Of a stretch of 64,000 nt of DNA, positions 1 to 10,362 are shown in pieces. A program made the translations under genes and the position numbers. Numbering within the stretch: position 1 is the first letter of the stretch; each line of letters opens with the position of its first letter. Source of the stretch: Heterocephalus glaber (lineage: Eukaryota; Chordata; Mammalia; Rodentia; Bathyergidae). The DNA lies in the NCBI RefSeq assembly GCF_000247695.1, contig NW_004624743.1, positions 1,464,113 to 1,528,112 of the forward strand, written 5' to 3'. The notes beneath the pieces are model-generated. The model saw nothing but the letters and a program-made list of their open reading frames with translations, was not told the origin of the DNA and did no database searches.

Positions 1-598
1 CTTGGGCTTCAGCGTCCAGGCATCTGCATTCCTGGTTTCCCTTCCAGGGAAATCTCCAGTCTGCTGCCCAGCGGAGAAAAGCCCGGTCAGTACCTCCAAG
101 CTTTGAGGATGGGAAGGGTCTAGGAAAGAAATAGCTTTCAACCACTCCTCTTTATGTTAGAACCACCCTTCCTTCCATTGCCCGAGTACTGGGCCCTGAT
201 CCTGAGTCTCTCAAGTATTTTATGTTGAAAGATTTGCTCTTGGTTTTGTTAATTACTGACTTAGGATTTAGCTGAACTGGTCATTTTCCCTTCTTGCTTC
301 AGATATTTCATTTGCAATTGTCAGCTTTTCTTTCCTGTTAGTCCTTGTATCTAAAAACAAACAGAAGCAAAATTCTCCTGTAGTCTCTAGCAGGGGCTTC
401 AGTAGTAAGTGACATTACATAGGTGTGTGTTCAGTATGTCATCTTTAACCAGAACCCAGTGATCTTTATTTCATTATCACCTAGTTAGGTTCATGACTTA
501 GATGGGAATCTCCCTCTTTAAACAGTCCCGTGCTGGCTGTGCACTGACACACTGAGACCAAAGTACTCTTGTTGTTTTCTTCCCATTTGTTTCCCAAG
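1..598 (+). other. MSH3: MSH3 intron 2, 3' part
   Basis: Non-coding sequence ending in a pyrimidine-rich tract and the acceptor TTTCCCAAG before exon 3. No recognisable repeat or gene was seen. Exon 2 should lie to the left of the window. Confidence 0.8.
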
Positions 599-819
599 AG
601 CCAAAGAGATGTCTGAGGACCAGGATCGCTTCACAGTCTCTGGAAAAACTGAAAGAATTCTGCTGTGATTCTGCCCTCCCTCAAAATAGAGCCCAGGCAG
701 AACCTCGTCAGGGGAGATTCGAAGTTCTGCCAAAATGTACTGATTTTGAGGATATCAGTCTTCAGCGTGCAAAGAATGCCGTTTCTTCTGAAGATCCCAA
801 ATCGAAAAGTAATCAGAAG
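599..819 (+). CDS. MSH3: MSH3 exon 3 (N-terminal linker region)
   Basis: This 221-nt exon has the human length and phase: it starts at codon position 2 (G|AG, Glu) and ends at a codon end before GTGGGT. It encodes a segment with [23 protein letters not shown] and AKNAVSSED, all diagnostic of MSH3 upstream of domain I (human residues about 120-193). The region is expected to be largely disordered, linking the N-terminal PCNA-binding motif (outside the window) to the mismatch-binding domain. Substitutions relative to human are scattered, with no frameshift. The acceptor is CCCAAG and the donor GTGGGT. Confidence 0.96.
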
Positions 820-1270
820 GTGGGTAGTTGCTACGCAGGTGAATGTCTGATTAGAGTAGGCGGTTCCGAAGTACTTCTGGGTCTGTGGGTCACTTGGCAT
901 TGGCTCCCAAACTTGGCTGACGTCTGCGTTAGTTTTTGTTTCTTTGTGTTTTGTAGTCTTTGGAGATTTAAATTTATTATGTATTGGGGGGGAGTAGATT
1001 GGTTCATATTATCACGATTCTGATGTCCTGCCTGAATTAGGAGCCATTGCCTAGGGGGACGAAGAACAAGTTTGTTGCTGTCCTCCTCCACGGTTGCCAT
1101 GATTTGCGTGGGAAATCCCCATGTTTAGATGCTCTGAGGATTTTAGTTAAACCAAATGAGTATGAGCTCTCACTTCTGCTGTTTATTTTGTGACTTACTA
1201 ATGGTTTTTATTACTGCACAATCAGGAAATTTAACTCTTGCTCCATCATTGAAAGCTGTAATTGAGATTA

Positions 1271-1440
1271 GTGGTTGGTTCTCAGTCTTACCTTTAAATT
1301 AGAATCACTTGGAGAAAATAAATCACAAGAACCAAACAAATCCAAAACTTGTATTTAGAACCTTCCCTCAGAGTCTTATTTGATTGATCGTCATTGAGAA
1401 TCGGGCACAGGTATTTCTTAAAAGCTCTTATTTCAGTGTA
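1271..1440 (+). repeat. MER5-like hAT-Charlie DNA transposon remnant
   Basis: The segment begins AGTGGTTGGTTCTCAGTCTT and continues with ATTAGAATCACTTGGAG, resembling the MER5/Charlie terminal sequence (AGTGGTTCTCA...TTAGAATCACCTGG). It is diverged and the right end is uncertain. Confidence 0.55.
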
Positions 1441-2669
1441 TAGCCATAGGTGACAACTGTCGCTTGAGAAGTGTTTCTCTATCTATACATATATAGATTA
1501 ATTTTTTTTGAGTCATTGAAATTCTCACGAAAGCTGTTTTTCCTTAGAAAAATACCTAGGCTGACACAAGTTTGCCTGTAATTTTCAAAAGTTCACACCC
1601 TTTCCCACAAAATCCAGATCCATGAATTCCTTTCCTAGCCAGGCTAATATTAATCTTAGATAATCAGGGGAAAAAAAGACTTTTTTGCTTTTAATCTTCT
1701 TTAATACTTAGAACAGGTTCACCTGGGTATGGTGATTGTAGAGCATAGACGGTGTAAAATTTGTCTTACTAAAGCTCACTTATTAATTGGAACATGTGCC
1801 CCTGGGCTGTTAGACTTATTTGCCATGACGGTATACACCACATGGCTGATGTGGCATCTGCACAACACAAGAAGTTAGAAGCAACCAGGTAGAAGTGCCC
1901 AGAGCAGTACATGGACATTATTACACGGGTAAGCAAGTCAGAAGCACGGAAGGGCACGGATAAATGGTAAAAAGCCACCAAATAAACCTAAATGGCCAAA
2001 GGTCTAGGACCTTTACTGTAGGGCTAGCAATACCATAATTCCTGATAGGTTTTGCAGTTTATCTTCATTTTCCTGACTTGGGAAAAGAAGTTTAAAAGAA
2101 GTTTGGTATGCTGTTTCTGGGAACATGAAAGATAATGTGTTATGTCTGAGAAATATTTCTACCCTAACACTTTCAACGTTGCCTAACATTCAAGTATTCA
2201 GACTGACTTAATGGTTAGTATCCCACATGGACAGTTTTCTTTTTCTGGAAGCTTACCTTCTTCCACAAATGAATGAGATAAAAAACAAAAATTTCTTCTA
2301 GTGTATATATTTTTGTAAGTGTTGATTAACTTTTACAATATGTAGTATTCCTGGGTTTCATATAAAAGCCACAGAAATGCAAGAGAAAAACCTATGAGGA
2401 TTTCAAGCACCCAGTTCTCAGATCTGGTGCCTCTGGCTGCAGTGCTCCAGGCCTTCCCATCCTCTTACTGCTGAGCTTTGAAGGTTGCTCAGTCTCTTAG
2501 AAGGTTGTTGGTTTTACCTGCTGTCCCAGATGAGCTGAGGTTTTTAAACATTTGGCAAATGCAAAGTACATTTTTTGGGTTTTCTCGTGGAATGAGGCTC
2601 CCGTTCCTGGGCCATTTTTCTTCTCTTTCTCCTGTTTGTCACTGAGTTTTTTAGTCATGTTTTTATTTC

Positions 2670-2757
2670 ATTTTTTGGTTTTTGGCACCGGGCATCAAAC
2701 TCAGGACCTTGCATTCACCAGGCAGGCGGCGGCACCACTGAGCTGTATCACAGCCAT
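2670..2757 (-). repeat. ID-type tRNA-Ala-derived SINE
   Basis: Read on the + strand: a T-rich tail, GGCACCGGGCATCAAACTCAGGACC, then CCACTGAGCTGTATCAC. This is the reverse complement of the tRNA-Ala-like SINE body. It is older and more diverged than most copies in the window. Confidence 0.8.
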
Positions 2758-3817
2758 TAGTTGTGTTTTTGATTCTAGGTGTTAAGATTTACTTCTGATG
2801 TGCCTGTCCCCAGTCTCCTGTGTGTGGGAGGTGATGGGTCCTGGGCGCTGTGCTCAGCAGTGGATTCACCCATCCGTGAGCCCAGGAGCTGACTGTGCTG
2901 TTAGGAGGCCACTTGGTTGGAGGTTGCTGCCGTGTGAGACGCAAGGGTGATTCTTGTCCCCGGCTCCTCCCTGCTCCCTCTGCTTCCTGGCCCCCAAGAG
3001 TTGAGCGGCTTTTCTTCTGCCAGGGCCTCTGGTGTGCCCTTTCTGCTGGAACCAGCCAACCAGGGCTGAGGCCTCTGAAAACTGAGCCCTTTACGTTGTG
3101 GGTATTGGGTTTTTTTGACCTAGTAGACAGAAAGTGACCAATACACAGGGCTAACTGAGGCAATTTTAAGACGTTGGCAGTGACAGAGTGGTGACTACTT
3201 AAGCGCCTGGATTTAGTCTCCTTTTTCCTTTGTCTAAATTAAGTCCAATAAGCAAGATTTTCTCTATTAATTGGAATTAGTTAAGTGTTCATCACGAGAA
3301 GCAAGGATAGGAGGAGTACTCGTGTTGCAAATAGAGCTTTGTGCTGTATGTCTTCCAAGAGCTCGTTCTCACATTTCTTTACCAAAACAATCGTGATTCT
3401 TCATTGGAGTAAACACTAAGTGCAGCATTTGCTGTTGGCGTGCTGCTGGAGGTGGTTTACCCGAGTCTGTGCCCATTAGTCTTGTGGATCACACACCAGG
3501 AGTCAACAAGCAAAGAAGTGTTAGTGATAGATTTAACAAAGCCAAACTTAAAAAGAAGCATACAAAATGGTAAAATATCTATAGTTTCAAAATCTACTTA
3601 CATAGTTACAATTTAGTTTGGCTGGTAGTTTTTTCAGCTTTTACTTTGAGAAATCCCAAACCACGGATATCCTGCTAGACCACCACCATGGGCCTGGAGA
3701 AACCTTCCCTATGTTCATCAAGGGTTCGCTGTTTGCCAATTTGTGTTTCCGTTTCTGGGAACTTAATTGTGTAGTTAGTTTAGTACCTTTCAAATTGTAT
3801 ACATCTTTTGGTCACAG

Positions 3818-4000
3818 GACAGTGTGTCTGGGCCCAAGAGTTTCCAGAAGCCCTCTGACCCCAGAGCCCTGAACAAGCGCTCCAAGAGCGTCTACACGCC
3901 GCTGGAGCTGCAGTACCTGGAGGTGAAGCAGCAGCACCCAGATGCGGTTCTGTGTGTGGAGTGTGGGTATAAGTACAGATTCTTTGGGGAAGACGCAGAG
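3818..4000 (+). CDS. MSH3: MSH3 exon 4 (start of mismatch-binding domain I)
   Basis: This 183-nt exon (61 codons, phase 0 at both ends) encodes [20 protein letters not shown] and then the [12 protein letters not shown] segment. The Tyr-Lys pair in GYKYRFF corresponds to the residues reported to wedge into DNA at insertion/deletion loops in human MutSbeta, so the key MSH3-type binding feature is intact. The first about 20 codons differ strongly from human, and the exon is 10 codons shorter than the 71 I recall for human. The loss lies in the poorly conserved linker before the conserved KRSKS. Acceptor GTCACAG, donor GTGAGT. Confidence 0.96.
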
Positions 4001-5550
4001 GTGAGTTGTTCTTCCAAGCACTGTTTCATTGTTTTTCACGGCCTTAGGTATTTTGGAGTATCTTGTTTCATTTTCTTTGTGAAAAAGCTAATTTGATTGG
4101 TCACCCTTTAAAAATGCTATCACTTAAAACAAAGACTGAAAATAAACACCAGAAAATCTTGTAGTAGGAGCTAGAGTTGCAGAGAAGGAAGGGGAGAGTA
4201 TTGGAATGTTAGCATTTATTCTCTGGGGTGCACGCCTGTATCCCAGCACTTTCGGAGGCTGAGGCAGGGGGATCTCAAGTTTGACCCCAACCTGGATAGC
4301 TTAGCAACTTAGTGAGACCATCTCTCAAAAAGAAAAGGGCTGGGGCTGTAGCTCAGGATGAAGGCCCTGGGTTCAATCCCCAGTACCACCACCACTAAAA
4401 AAGTTCACTGGATCAGTGGGTTAGTGAATGAGCCACAGTCTCCCCAGTGTGCTTGCTAATGTCGACTTAGCTGGGAAGTCCCGGACGGAAGTCCTCCACC
4501 CATGGATTTCCAGAGCCAAGGCCACAGCGAAGGCCCAGTGGAGGCACACACGAGCCCGCCCACTGCCGAGGTGTCTGAGGTGTCACAGTGGCTGTGGTCG
4601 TGCGTGGCGGCCCTCGTCCAGCTGGGCGGCTGAGGTGCACAGTGGGTTTGTGCGCAGGCGGCAGGCACGGCTGGTAATGGATGGCCCACGGTGGAGGCTG
4701 CTGGGGCTGCAGGGCAGGAGACGCCCAAGGGTGGCCCTGCTGCCCGTGAAGGGGCTGTGCAGCCTGAGCCTCCCGGCTGCCTTCTCTTGCCCGGTGCCAG
4801 GCAGCAGGGTGTGTTCTCTGCTGTGCATTGCGCTGCATCTGTTAGGGCCCTGGCACTGCAGCGCTCCAGGTGTCCCCGGGCACGCCCCGTGTGTGGCTGG
4901 AGTCCTCCAGGTGGGGCGGGAGCTCAGTCTGGCCGCAGCAGGGACTGGTCCCCAGTGAGAGGGTCGGAGCTCCGCGGCTTGGGGGTCCTGTCAAAGCTGG
5001 GCAGGTTCCGGAAGAAACTGGGTCTGGTGCTGCTCCTGCTGCTGCCCCTCCATCATGCATCACTGGCAGCTCCCCGGACCCCGGCTTCTTCCTGTTGCTT
5101 CCTCAGCTTCCTGTGACCGGCAGACTCACTGCTCCCGAACCGTCTGGGCCCTCTTCTCACCGTCGGGTATTGCACGGTGGATTCTTCCTCCCGTACCCGC
5201 GTGCTGTGTGGGTCCAGCAGCCCCATGGTAGGGGACGCGCAGCATTGTGAGGTGTGGTGCATTAAGGATGGAGAAGGAGGCCTGGCACAGTGTTCTGGTC
5301 ACTTAGACACGAGCTGGGGCTGAGCCAGGCCGCTGGACCTGCCGAGAGCTCACAGATGTGGCACAGCCCTGCACGCAACAGTCGCACAGGCCCCACCGGC
5401 GCTTTGGGCTGGCGGGACCGTGTGACACCCCTACAGCACGCTGAGAGAAGTGCACAAATCCAGAGTGTTCATCTGCTGGATTTTTAACAAAGTGAACGAA
5501 CCCACAGGAAACCTGGGGCAGTAAACGGCGCTTCCTTTGGTGTCGCTTAG
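4001..5550 (+). other. MSH3: MSH3 intron 4
   Basis: It contains one B1-dID SINE (about 4225-4402), followed by about 1 kb of GC-rich sequence (4430-5450) with no recognisable gene or repeat. The open frames in the GC-rich part lack homology I recognise. Confidence 0.8.
4225..4402 (+). repeat. B1-dID composite SINE
   Basis: A 7SL/B1-like left part (TGCACGCCTGTATCCCAGCA, GAGGCTGAGGCAGG, GAGACCATCTCTC) is joined to an ID-like right part (GGGCTGGGGCTGTAGCTCAG ... GGTTCAATCCCCAGTACC). This dimer is known from squirrel-related and hystricomorph rodents. Confidence 0.8.
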
Positions 5551-6223
<673 letters not shown>

Positions 6224-6341
6224 GTGGGAGTTGTGAAGCAGACGGAAACAGCAGCTCTGAAGGCTGTTGGCGACAGCAGAAGTTCCCCCTTTGCCCGGAA
6301 GTTGACTGCTCTGTACACGAAGTCGACGCTCATTGGGGAAG
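6224..6341 (+). CDS. MSH3: MSH3 exon 6 (mismatch-binding domain I)
   Basis: This 118-nt exon has the human length. It begins [14 protein letters not shown] and ends [14 protein letters not shown] plus the first base of the next Asp codon (GAT). It completes the conserved part of MutS domain I. The upstream acceptor is an ordinary AAG. The downstream boundary is not GT: the exon is followed directly by ATATCCTTT, the consensus donor of U12-type introns, and this placement gives the exact expected length and phase. Confidence 0.97.
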
Positions 6342-6429
6342 ATATCCTTTCTGAATGGAATTTTTCTCTTATGTGTGGCAGGGGCCCTGTTTTAAGATGA
6401 CAGTTTTCATTTCTTTCTTTCTTTCTTTT

Positions 6430-6517
6430 TCTTTTTTTTTTGTGGTACCAGGGATCGAACTCAAGACCTTGCACTTGCGAGGCAGGCATGGTGCCATTGA
6501 GCTAAATCCCTGGTCAA
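6430..6517 (-). repeat. ID-type SINE
   Basis: T-rich tail, GGTACCAGGGATCGAACTC and TTGAGCTAAATCCCTGG on the + strand, i.e. an antisense ID SINE. It lies 22 bp from a second antisense copy. Confidence 0.9.
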
Positions 6518-6538
6518 GGTGACAGATTTTCTTTTCTT

Positions 6539-6632
6539 TTTTTTTTTTTTTTGGGTACTGGAGATTGAACTCAGGACCTTCCGCTTACAAGACAGGCTTG
6601 CGGCTGAACCACTGAGCTAAGTCCCTGGCCCT
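6539..6632 (-). repeat. ID-type SINE
   Basis: A long T tract followed by GGTACTGGAGATTGAACTCA and ACTGAGCTAAGTCCCTGGCC. Antisense ID SINE inside the U12 intron. Confidence 0.9.
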
Positions 6633-6992
6633 AAGTGACCGATGTTTTTTAAAAATTGTTTTTTGAGTGGAATCTTTTGGACGAGGTATGGACAGGCGCT
6701 TTCTTCAGAATGTGGTTAGGAGGACGCATCCGTGGTGACGTCACTGGAGTAAAGACGTGGACAGCATTCAGGCTTCCAGGAGTCCAGGGGTCTGAGTGGG
6801 CTTTGGGAGTGGGCAGGTGGTTGCCACCGGTCCTCCTGAACCTTCTAGCTGCGGGAAGAGAAGGCAGGGGCCTGGGGTCCCTGCAGGTCCGTCCAGGGGC
6901 ACCACCTGGAGGTGCAGGGAGGTGAGCCGTGACTGAGGGAGAGGAGTGCATTGGCAGCTGACCTTGGTGCGCTTTCCTTTAGTCCCTGTTAC

Positions 6993-7141
6993 ATGTGAGT
7001 CCTCTCAGCAAGCTGGATGACGGGGCTGTCGGTGTGGACGAGGTGACCACTGATGCTTCTGCTGGCTATCTCCTGTGCATCTGTGAAGATAAGGACAGCG
7101 CCAAGGGCAAGAGAAAGGGCAGCGTTTTCATAGGCGTTGTG
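6993..7141 (+). CDS. MSH3: MSH3 exon 7 (domain I to connector)
   Basis: This 149-nt exon starts AT|GTG after the AC acceptor. It encodes [17 protein letters not shown], then [12 protein letters not shown] and KGSVFIGVV. It corresponds to human residues about 343-391 (146 nt), with one extra codon (Gly) in the KLDD(G)AV segment. This is the transition from the mismatch-binding domain to the connector domain that packs against MSH2. The donor is GTGAGT. The basic stretch KGKRKG replaces the human lysine-rich stretch. Confidence 0.95.
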
Positions 7142-8591
7142 GTGAGTGCCTCCAGCTCAGGGCCTCTGCGGGAGTGATGAGGACGCGTGCCTCCAAGCAA
7201 CTGCCTGGGAACATGTTCCCTGTGATATTAGGTGCTGAATCATTGCTTCTCTTTTCTCCTGTCACTGCTTGACACTGCACTATGGCAAAATCCAGCCGAT
7301 GCGGTTTCTTTTTTTTTGGCTCTGGCTTATAAGCGCTAGGATTTTAGGGTTGGAGATGGGCACAGTGACAGCCACGAATGTGAACAAGGTGCAGGCTGTG
7401 GCATAAAGTGCTAAGCCAAGGCCCGCGTGGGTAGCAGAGACTTCCACAGACTTCTTCTCTTCTCAGGGTTTGAACTTCAGCGCAGTTAGGGGACTATCCT
7501 ATGTCAATTTGGAGGAAGAGATAATTAAGGGGAAATGATAACTGGACAGTAGAAAATGTCATGCTAAATCAATACTAGGAATATTTGCATTTAGCTTTCC
7601 AGATAAATAGAATTCAGGAATCATGGTTTGATTTTGCCTCCTGGCACCGGGCGGGTGAATCTGCCCCTTCTCAGACCTGCTTGGCCTCTACTCAGAGTCC
7701 TGGATGCTGGAGGGCCCTTCGGGACCACTGCACTCCCTTGTTCTGTTGAAAGCTCAGCAGAGGTGGGGTAACTGCTTCTCTTTGCTTTTTCTAACATCTA
7801 CGGGCAGTGCGGATACTAATGAGACTCCTCCCTGCCTGAATGTCCCGAGTTGGTACACAGGCTGCGCAGCTCTGGCGGCTGTGGTTTTGCGGAGCCCATA
7901 GGTGCTTCTCTGGGAGCCAGTGTTACTCTGGGGCTGGATGGCTTGCAGTGATGGTTTTCTTTGAGAAGCACTTTTCTCTACTGCAGGCAGTCGATTCTGT
8001 TGACAGATGGTAATACAGCAGGGTGTGGGGTCTCCTGGTTACCTGAAGAGCAGACCAACAGACACAGTCCACTACTGTGTTGAGAAGCAGCTGCTGGCCG
8101 AGTGACGAAGGTCACCGTGGAGTGGGGCCAACGGCACAGTGAGCGCTGGTCATTTACCCTTTAAGCGATTTCTTGGGCCCTTCTTGGCTTCCAGAACCGC
8201 TTTCGGCCTGGTGACGCCTTGAGCCTGGTCCAGCTGCTCTGCCCTTTCGAGCTGCAGGCCCCTTCATCGGACCAGGGCACGTGGCTTGCTGCAGCTCCCT
8301 AGGCTAGGGTGGCTGAAGTGGAGCCAGCTTCCGCCCTTGGTACTGTTGTCCCTGGGCTTCCCCTGTGGGAGGAGAGTCACACCTTCCCTGGTCACTGCCC
8401 GGGGACCATCTTTGGGGTCCTGGCAGCCAGTCTGAAGTCAAAGGCTGTGTGCTTACAGGACACTGTGGTGGCCCTGTGCCTTTGGACTGGGCGCTCCGCT
8501 TACACAGGCCGACGAGGCTTCTCTGTGTTGTCTGTACGAAACAGGATAGACAGATAGGGTGATTGTTCACATTTTAAAAAATGAATTACAA

Positions 8592-8684
8592 GGGCCAGGG
8601 ATTTAGCTCAGTGGTTCTGTCGCCTGCGTTGCAAGTGCAAAGACCCGAGTTCGATCCCTGGTACCAAAACAAACAAAAAAAATA
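8592..8684 (+). repeat. ID-type SINE
   Basis: GGGCCAGGGATTTAGCTCAG through GAGTTCGATCCCTGGTACC with an A-rich tail. The internal A box (TTTAGCTCAGTGG) and B box (GAGTTCGATCC) are visible. It abuts a mariner remnant. Confidence 0.92.
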
Positions 8685-8945
8685 ATAATTACAGTAAGAG
8701 ACACATTGCCATGAATCCCCCTCAGAATCCTCCCCTGGCTTCGAACACACTTGTCCCACTGTCCTTGCTGCTTTCTGCAGCAGGTCTGGAGTCCTCTGTC
8801 CCAAGTGTCCTTAGTTGTGCTATCCTGGCTGCCTCAGTGTCCTGAATGGATTCAAAATGTTTTCCTTTCATGGTCACTTTGACCTTGGGGCAGAGCTAGA
8901 AGTCACCTGGTGCCAGATCTGGTGACTAAGGTGGATGAGGACGCA
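8685..8945 (-). mobile_element. Mariner-like transposon 3' end, left arm of an inverted pair
   Basis: The reverse complement contains CCAAGGTCAAAGTGACCATG followed by AAGGAAAACATTTTG and a terminal GGCAATGTGTCTCTTACTG. I recall this layout from the C-terminal end of mammalian mariner-family transposases (a PK-K-T-KGK-F motif followed by a TGG-Cys-like tail). It has many stops and is not functional. A second copy of the same end follows in the opposite orientation. Confidence 0.6.
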
Positions 8946-9014
8946 GCGTCCTGTTAGGAGCTGCTTTTCCACTGGAGGGTTCTCGGCAGCAGCAGTCCCC
9001 GGATTCGGATCACA

Positions 9015-9190
9015 CCTCATAGAGACCCTCAGGAGAGAGGACTCCAGAGCTGCTGCAGAAGGGGGCAGGGACGGTGGGATGAGTGTGCTCCAAGCGAGGG
9101 TGAGGATTTTGAGGGGAATTAATATGTCTTTTACTATAGTAATGTTTAAAAATGTAAGCACAGAAGTTGGGTGATTGTGCTGTCCTTGGC
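9015..9190 (+). mobile_element. Mariner-like transposon 3' end, right arm of an inverted pair
   Basis: ACCCTCAGGAGAGAGGACTC, CAGAGCTGCTGCAGAAGGGG and a terminal ATTAATATGTCTTTTACTAT match, in opposite orientation, the sequence at 8685-8830. Degenerate and non-coding. Confidence 0.6.
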
Positions 9191-9880
9191 AGTGCTGCTG
9201 CAGGACGTGCCACTGCAGAGGGTGGCACTTCTCCTTTCTCCTGGAGAGCGCAGCCAAAGCCCGCCGGAGTGAGTATTCCAGTGTCAGGCTGATGGCTTCC
9301 ATCCTGGGCAGTGCTCTCGCTGCTCTGGGGCCTTATTTGAGTAACTTTCCGCACCCCTTCCAGTCCGTGGTCTCGTTCGGTTTCTTGGCTCTTAGCCTGA
9401 GCAGCAGTGGGCGGCTTTAGTTGTCACAGTTACCCTGCTGCCGAGGCTGTCTGCTTGGGGTTCATTCCAAGTTTGTTATATTTGTTTTATTTTTATTTTT
9501 TGCAAAACTACCTTTCCCGCATTACTCTCCAGAGGAGTGGAGCAGCCCGCTGTAGTTGGTGGCCAGGTTGCAGCCCGTAGCAGCCAAGCCTGTGCGCCAT
9601 CCCCACCTCTTGGGGCCTCACAGGTCACATGGCTGCTTGTTTGCTCTGACTGTGCTCACGGTGCCCTGCGGGAGGCGGCAGGGTTATCCCTGTCCTAGAG
9701 GGGAGCAGAGGTGTGGGGTGGTTTGGGGACTTCTGGGCGCCCGTCTGGGGCATTAGGTGGGACCTGTGCAGAGGTGGAGGCCCCAAACTCTCCTCTCGCC
9801 TGTCTGCATCCTGTGAGCAGAATGCCGGCTGAGCGGTGCCCTCTGTGACTGCGCTTCCGTTTGTGTTTGTGCCCATGCAG

Positions 9881-10047
9881 GCCGTGCAGCCCGCCACCGG
9901 GGAGCTGCTGCTGGACGCCTTCCAGGACACTGCACTGCGCCTGGAGCTGGAGACAAGGCTGTGCAGCCTGCAGCTGGCTGAGCTGCTGCTCCCTGAGCGC
10001 CTGTCGGAGTCCACAGAGGCGCTGGTGCGCAGGGCTGCTGCCTCGGG
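9881..10047 (+). CDS. MSH3: MSH3 exon 8 (connector domain)
   Basis: This 167-nt exon (human length, ends two bases into a codon) begins [20 protein letters not shown] and contains [23 protein letters not shown]. It is part of the MutS II connector domain (human residues about 392-447). It is very GC-rich and markedly more diverged from human than the flanking exons, although the frame and the LELET/ELLLP landmarks remain. Acceptor GCCCATGCAG, donor GGG|GTGAGT. A CTGGG repeat starts about 20 bp downstream. Confidence 0.95.
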
Positions 10048-10068
10048 GTGAGTGGGCTCCGCGGCCTG

Positions 10069-10114
10069 GCCTGGGCTGGGCTGGGCTGGGCTGGGCTGGG
10101 CTGGGCTGGGCTGG
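10069..10114 (+). repeat. (CTGGG)n pentanucleotide repeat
   Basis: About nine uninterrupted copies of CTGGG, starting 22 nt after exon 8. G-triplets in this position can act as intronic splicing enhancers and can form G-quadruplexes; that effect here is inferred. Confidence 0.95.
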
Positions 10115-10220
10115 CGCAGGTCATCCTGGTTACAGAGCTGAGTTTCAGCAGAACTGGAAAGTTTAAAAAAGAAAATTGTCCGTTTTTATCATCTTGAAGT
10201 AGGACAGTAGAAGCTGATTA

Positions 10221-10362
10221 TTTTACTTTATTTTATTTGGTCTTTTGAGACAAGGTCTCTCCATGTAGTTCAGGCTGGCCTTGAACTCACCATGTAGCCC
10301 AGGCTGGCCTTAAATCACGGCAGTCCTCCTGCCTCAGCCTCCCGAGTGGTGGGATTACAGAA
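10221..10362 (-). repeat. B1 SINE (7SL-derived)
   Basis: + strand shows TTTTGAGACAAGGTCTCTCC, CAGGCTGGCCTTGAACTC and TCCTCCTGCCTCAGCCTCCC ending GGGATTACAG: antisense B1. A partial internal duplication (CATGTAG...CAGGCTGGCC twice) is visible. Confidence 0.88.

Larger units (their letters stand above)
820..3817 (+). other. MSH3: MSH3 intron 3
   Basis: Three kb without coding exons. It holds a MER5-like remnant near 1271-1440 and an antisense ID-type SINE near 2670-2757. The remainder is AT-rich sequence in which nothing else was recognised. The acceptor is GTCACAG before exon 4. Confidence 0.85.
6342..6992 (+). other. MSH3: MSH3 intron 6, U12-type AT-AC intron
   Basis: This 651-nt intron begins ATATCCTTTC (6342-6351), a perfect U12 donor, and ends TTTCCTTTAGTCCCTGTTAC. 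The element TTCCTTTAG at 6974-6982 fits the U12 branch site TTCCTTRAY with two deviations and puts a branch A at 6981, 11 nt before the intron end, the usual U12 spacing. Splicing AT-AC gives G|AT = Asp and keeps the frame into exon 7. Two antisense ID SINEs sit inside (about 6430-6632). An intact minor-spliceosome intron in MSH3 agrees with what I recall for human. Confidence 0.93.
7142..9880 (+). other. MSH3: MSH3 intron 7
   Basis: It holds a sense ID SINE (about 8592-8684) and an inverted pair of mariner-derived segments (8685-8945 and 9015-9190). Nothing was recognised in 7142-8590 or 9200-9880. It ends GCCCATGCAG. Confidence 0.8.

Noticed and set aside
1..598. MSH3 exon 2
   Set aside because: I looked for coding sequence with the human exon 2 lysine-rich motif and found none; it should lie to the left.
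8592..8684. tRNA-Ala gene-like sequences (here and at each ID SINE)
   Set aside because: A and B boxes are present, but the bodies are followed by A-rich tails, occur in many diverged copies and have target duplications: SINEs, not tRNA genes.
8685..9302. Possible domesticated transposase gene
   Set aside because: The transposase-like residues are in broken frames and the two arms are in opposite orientations; no continuous coding region.
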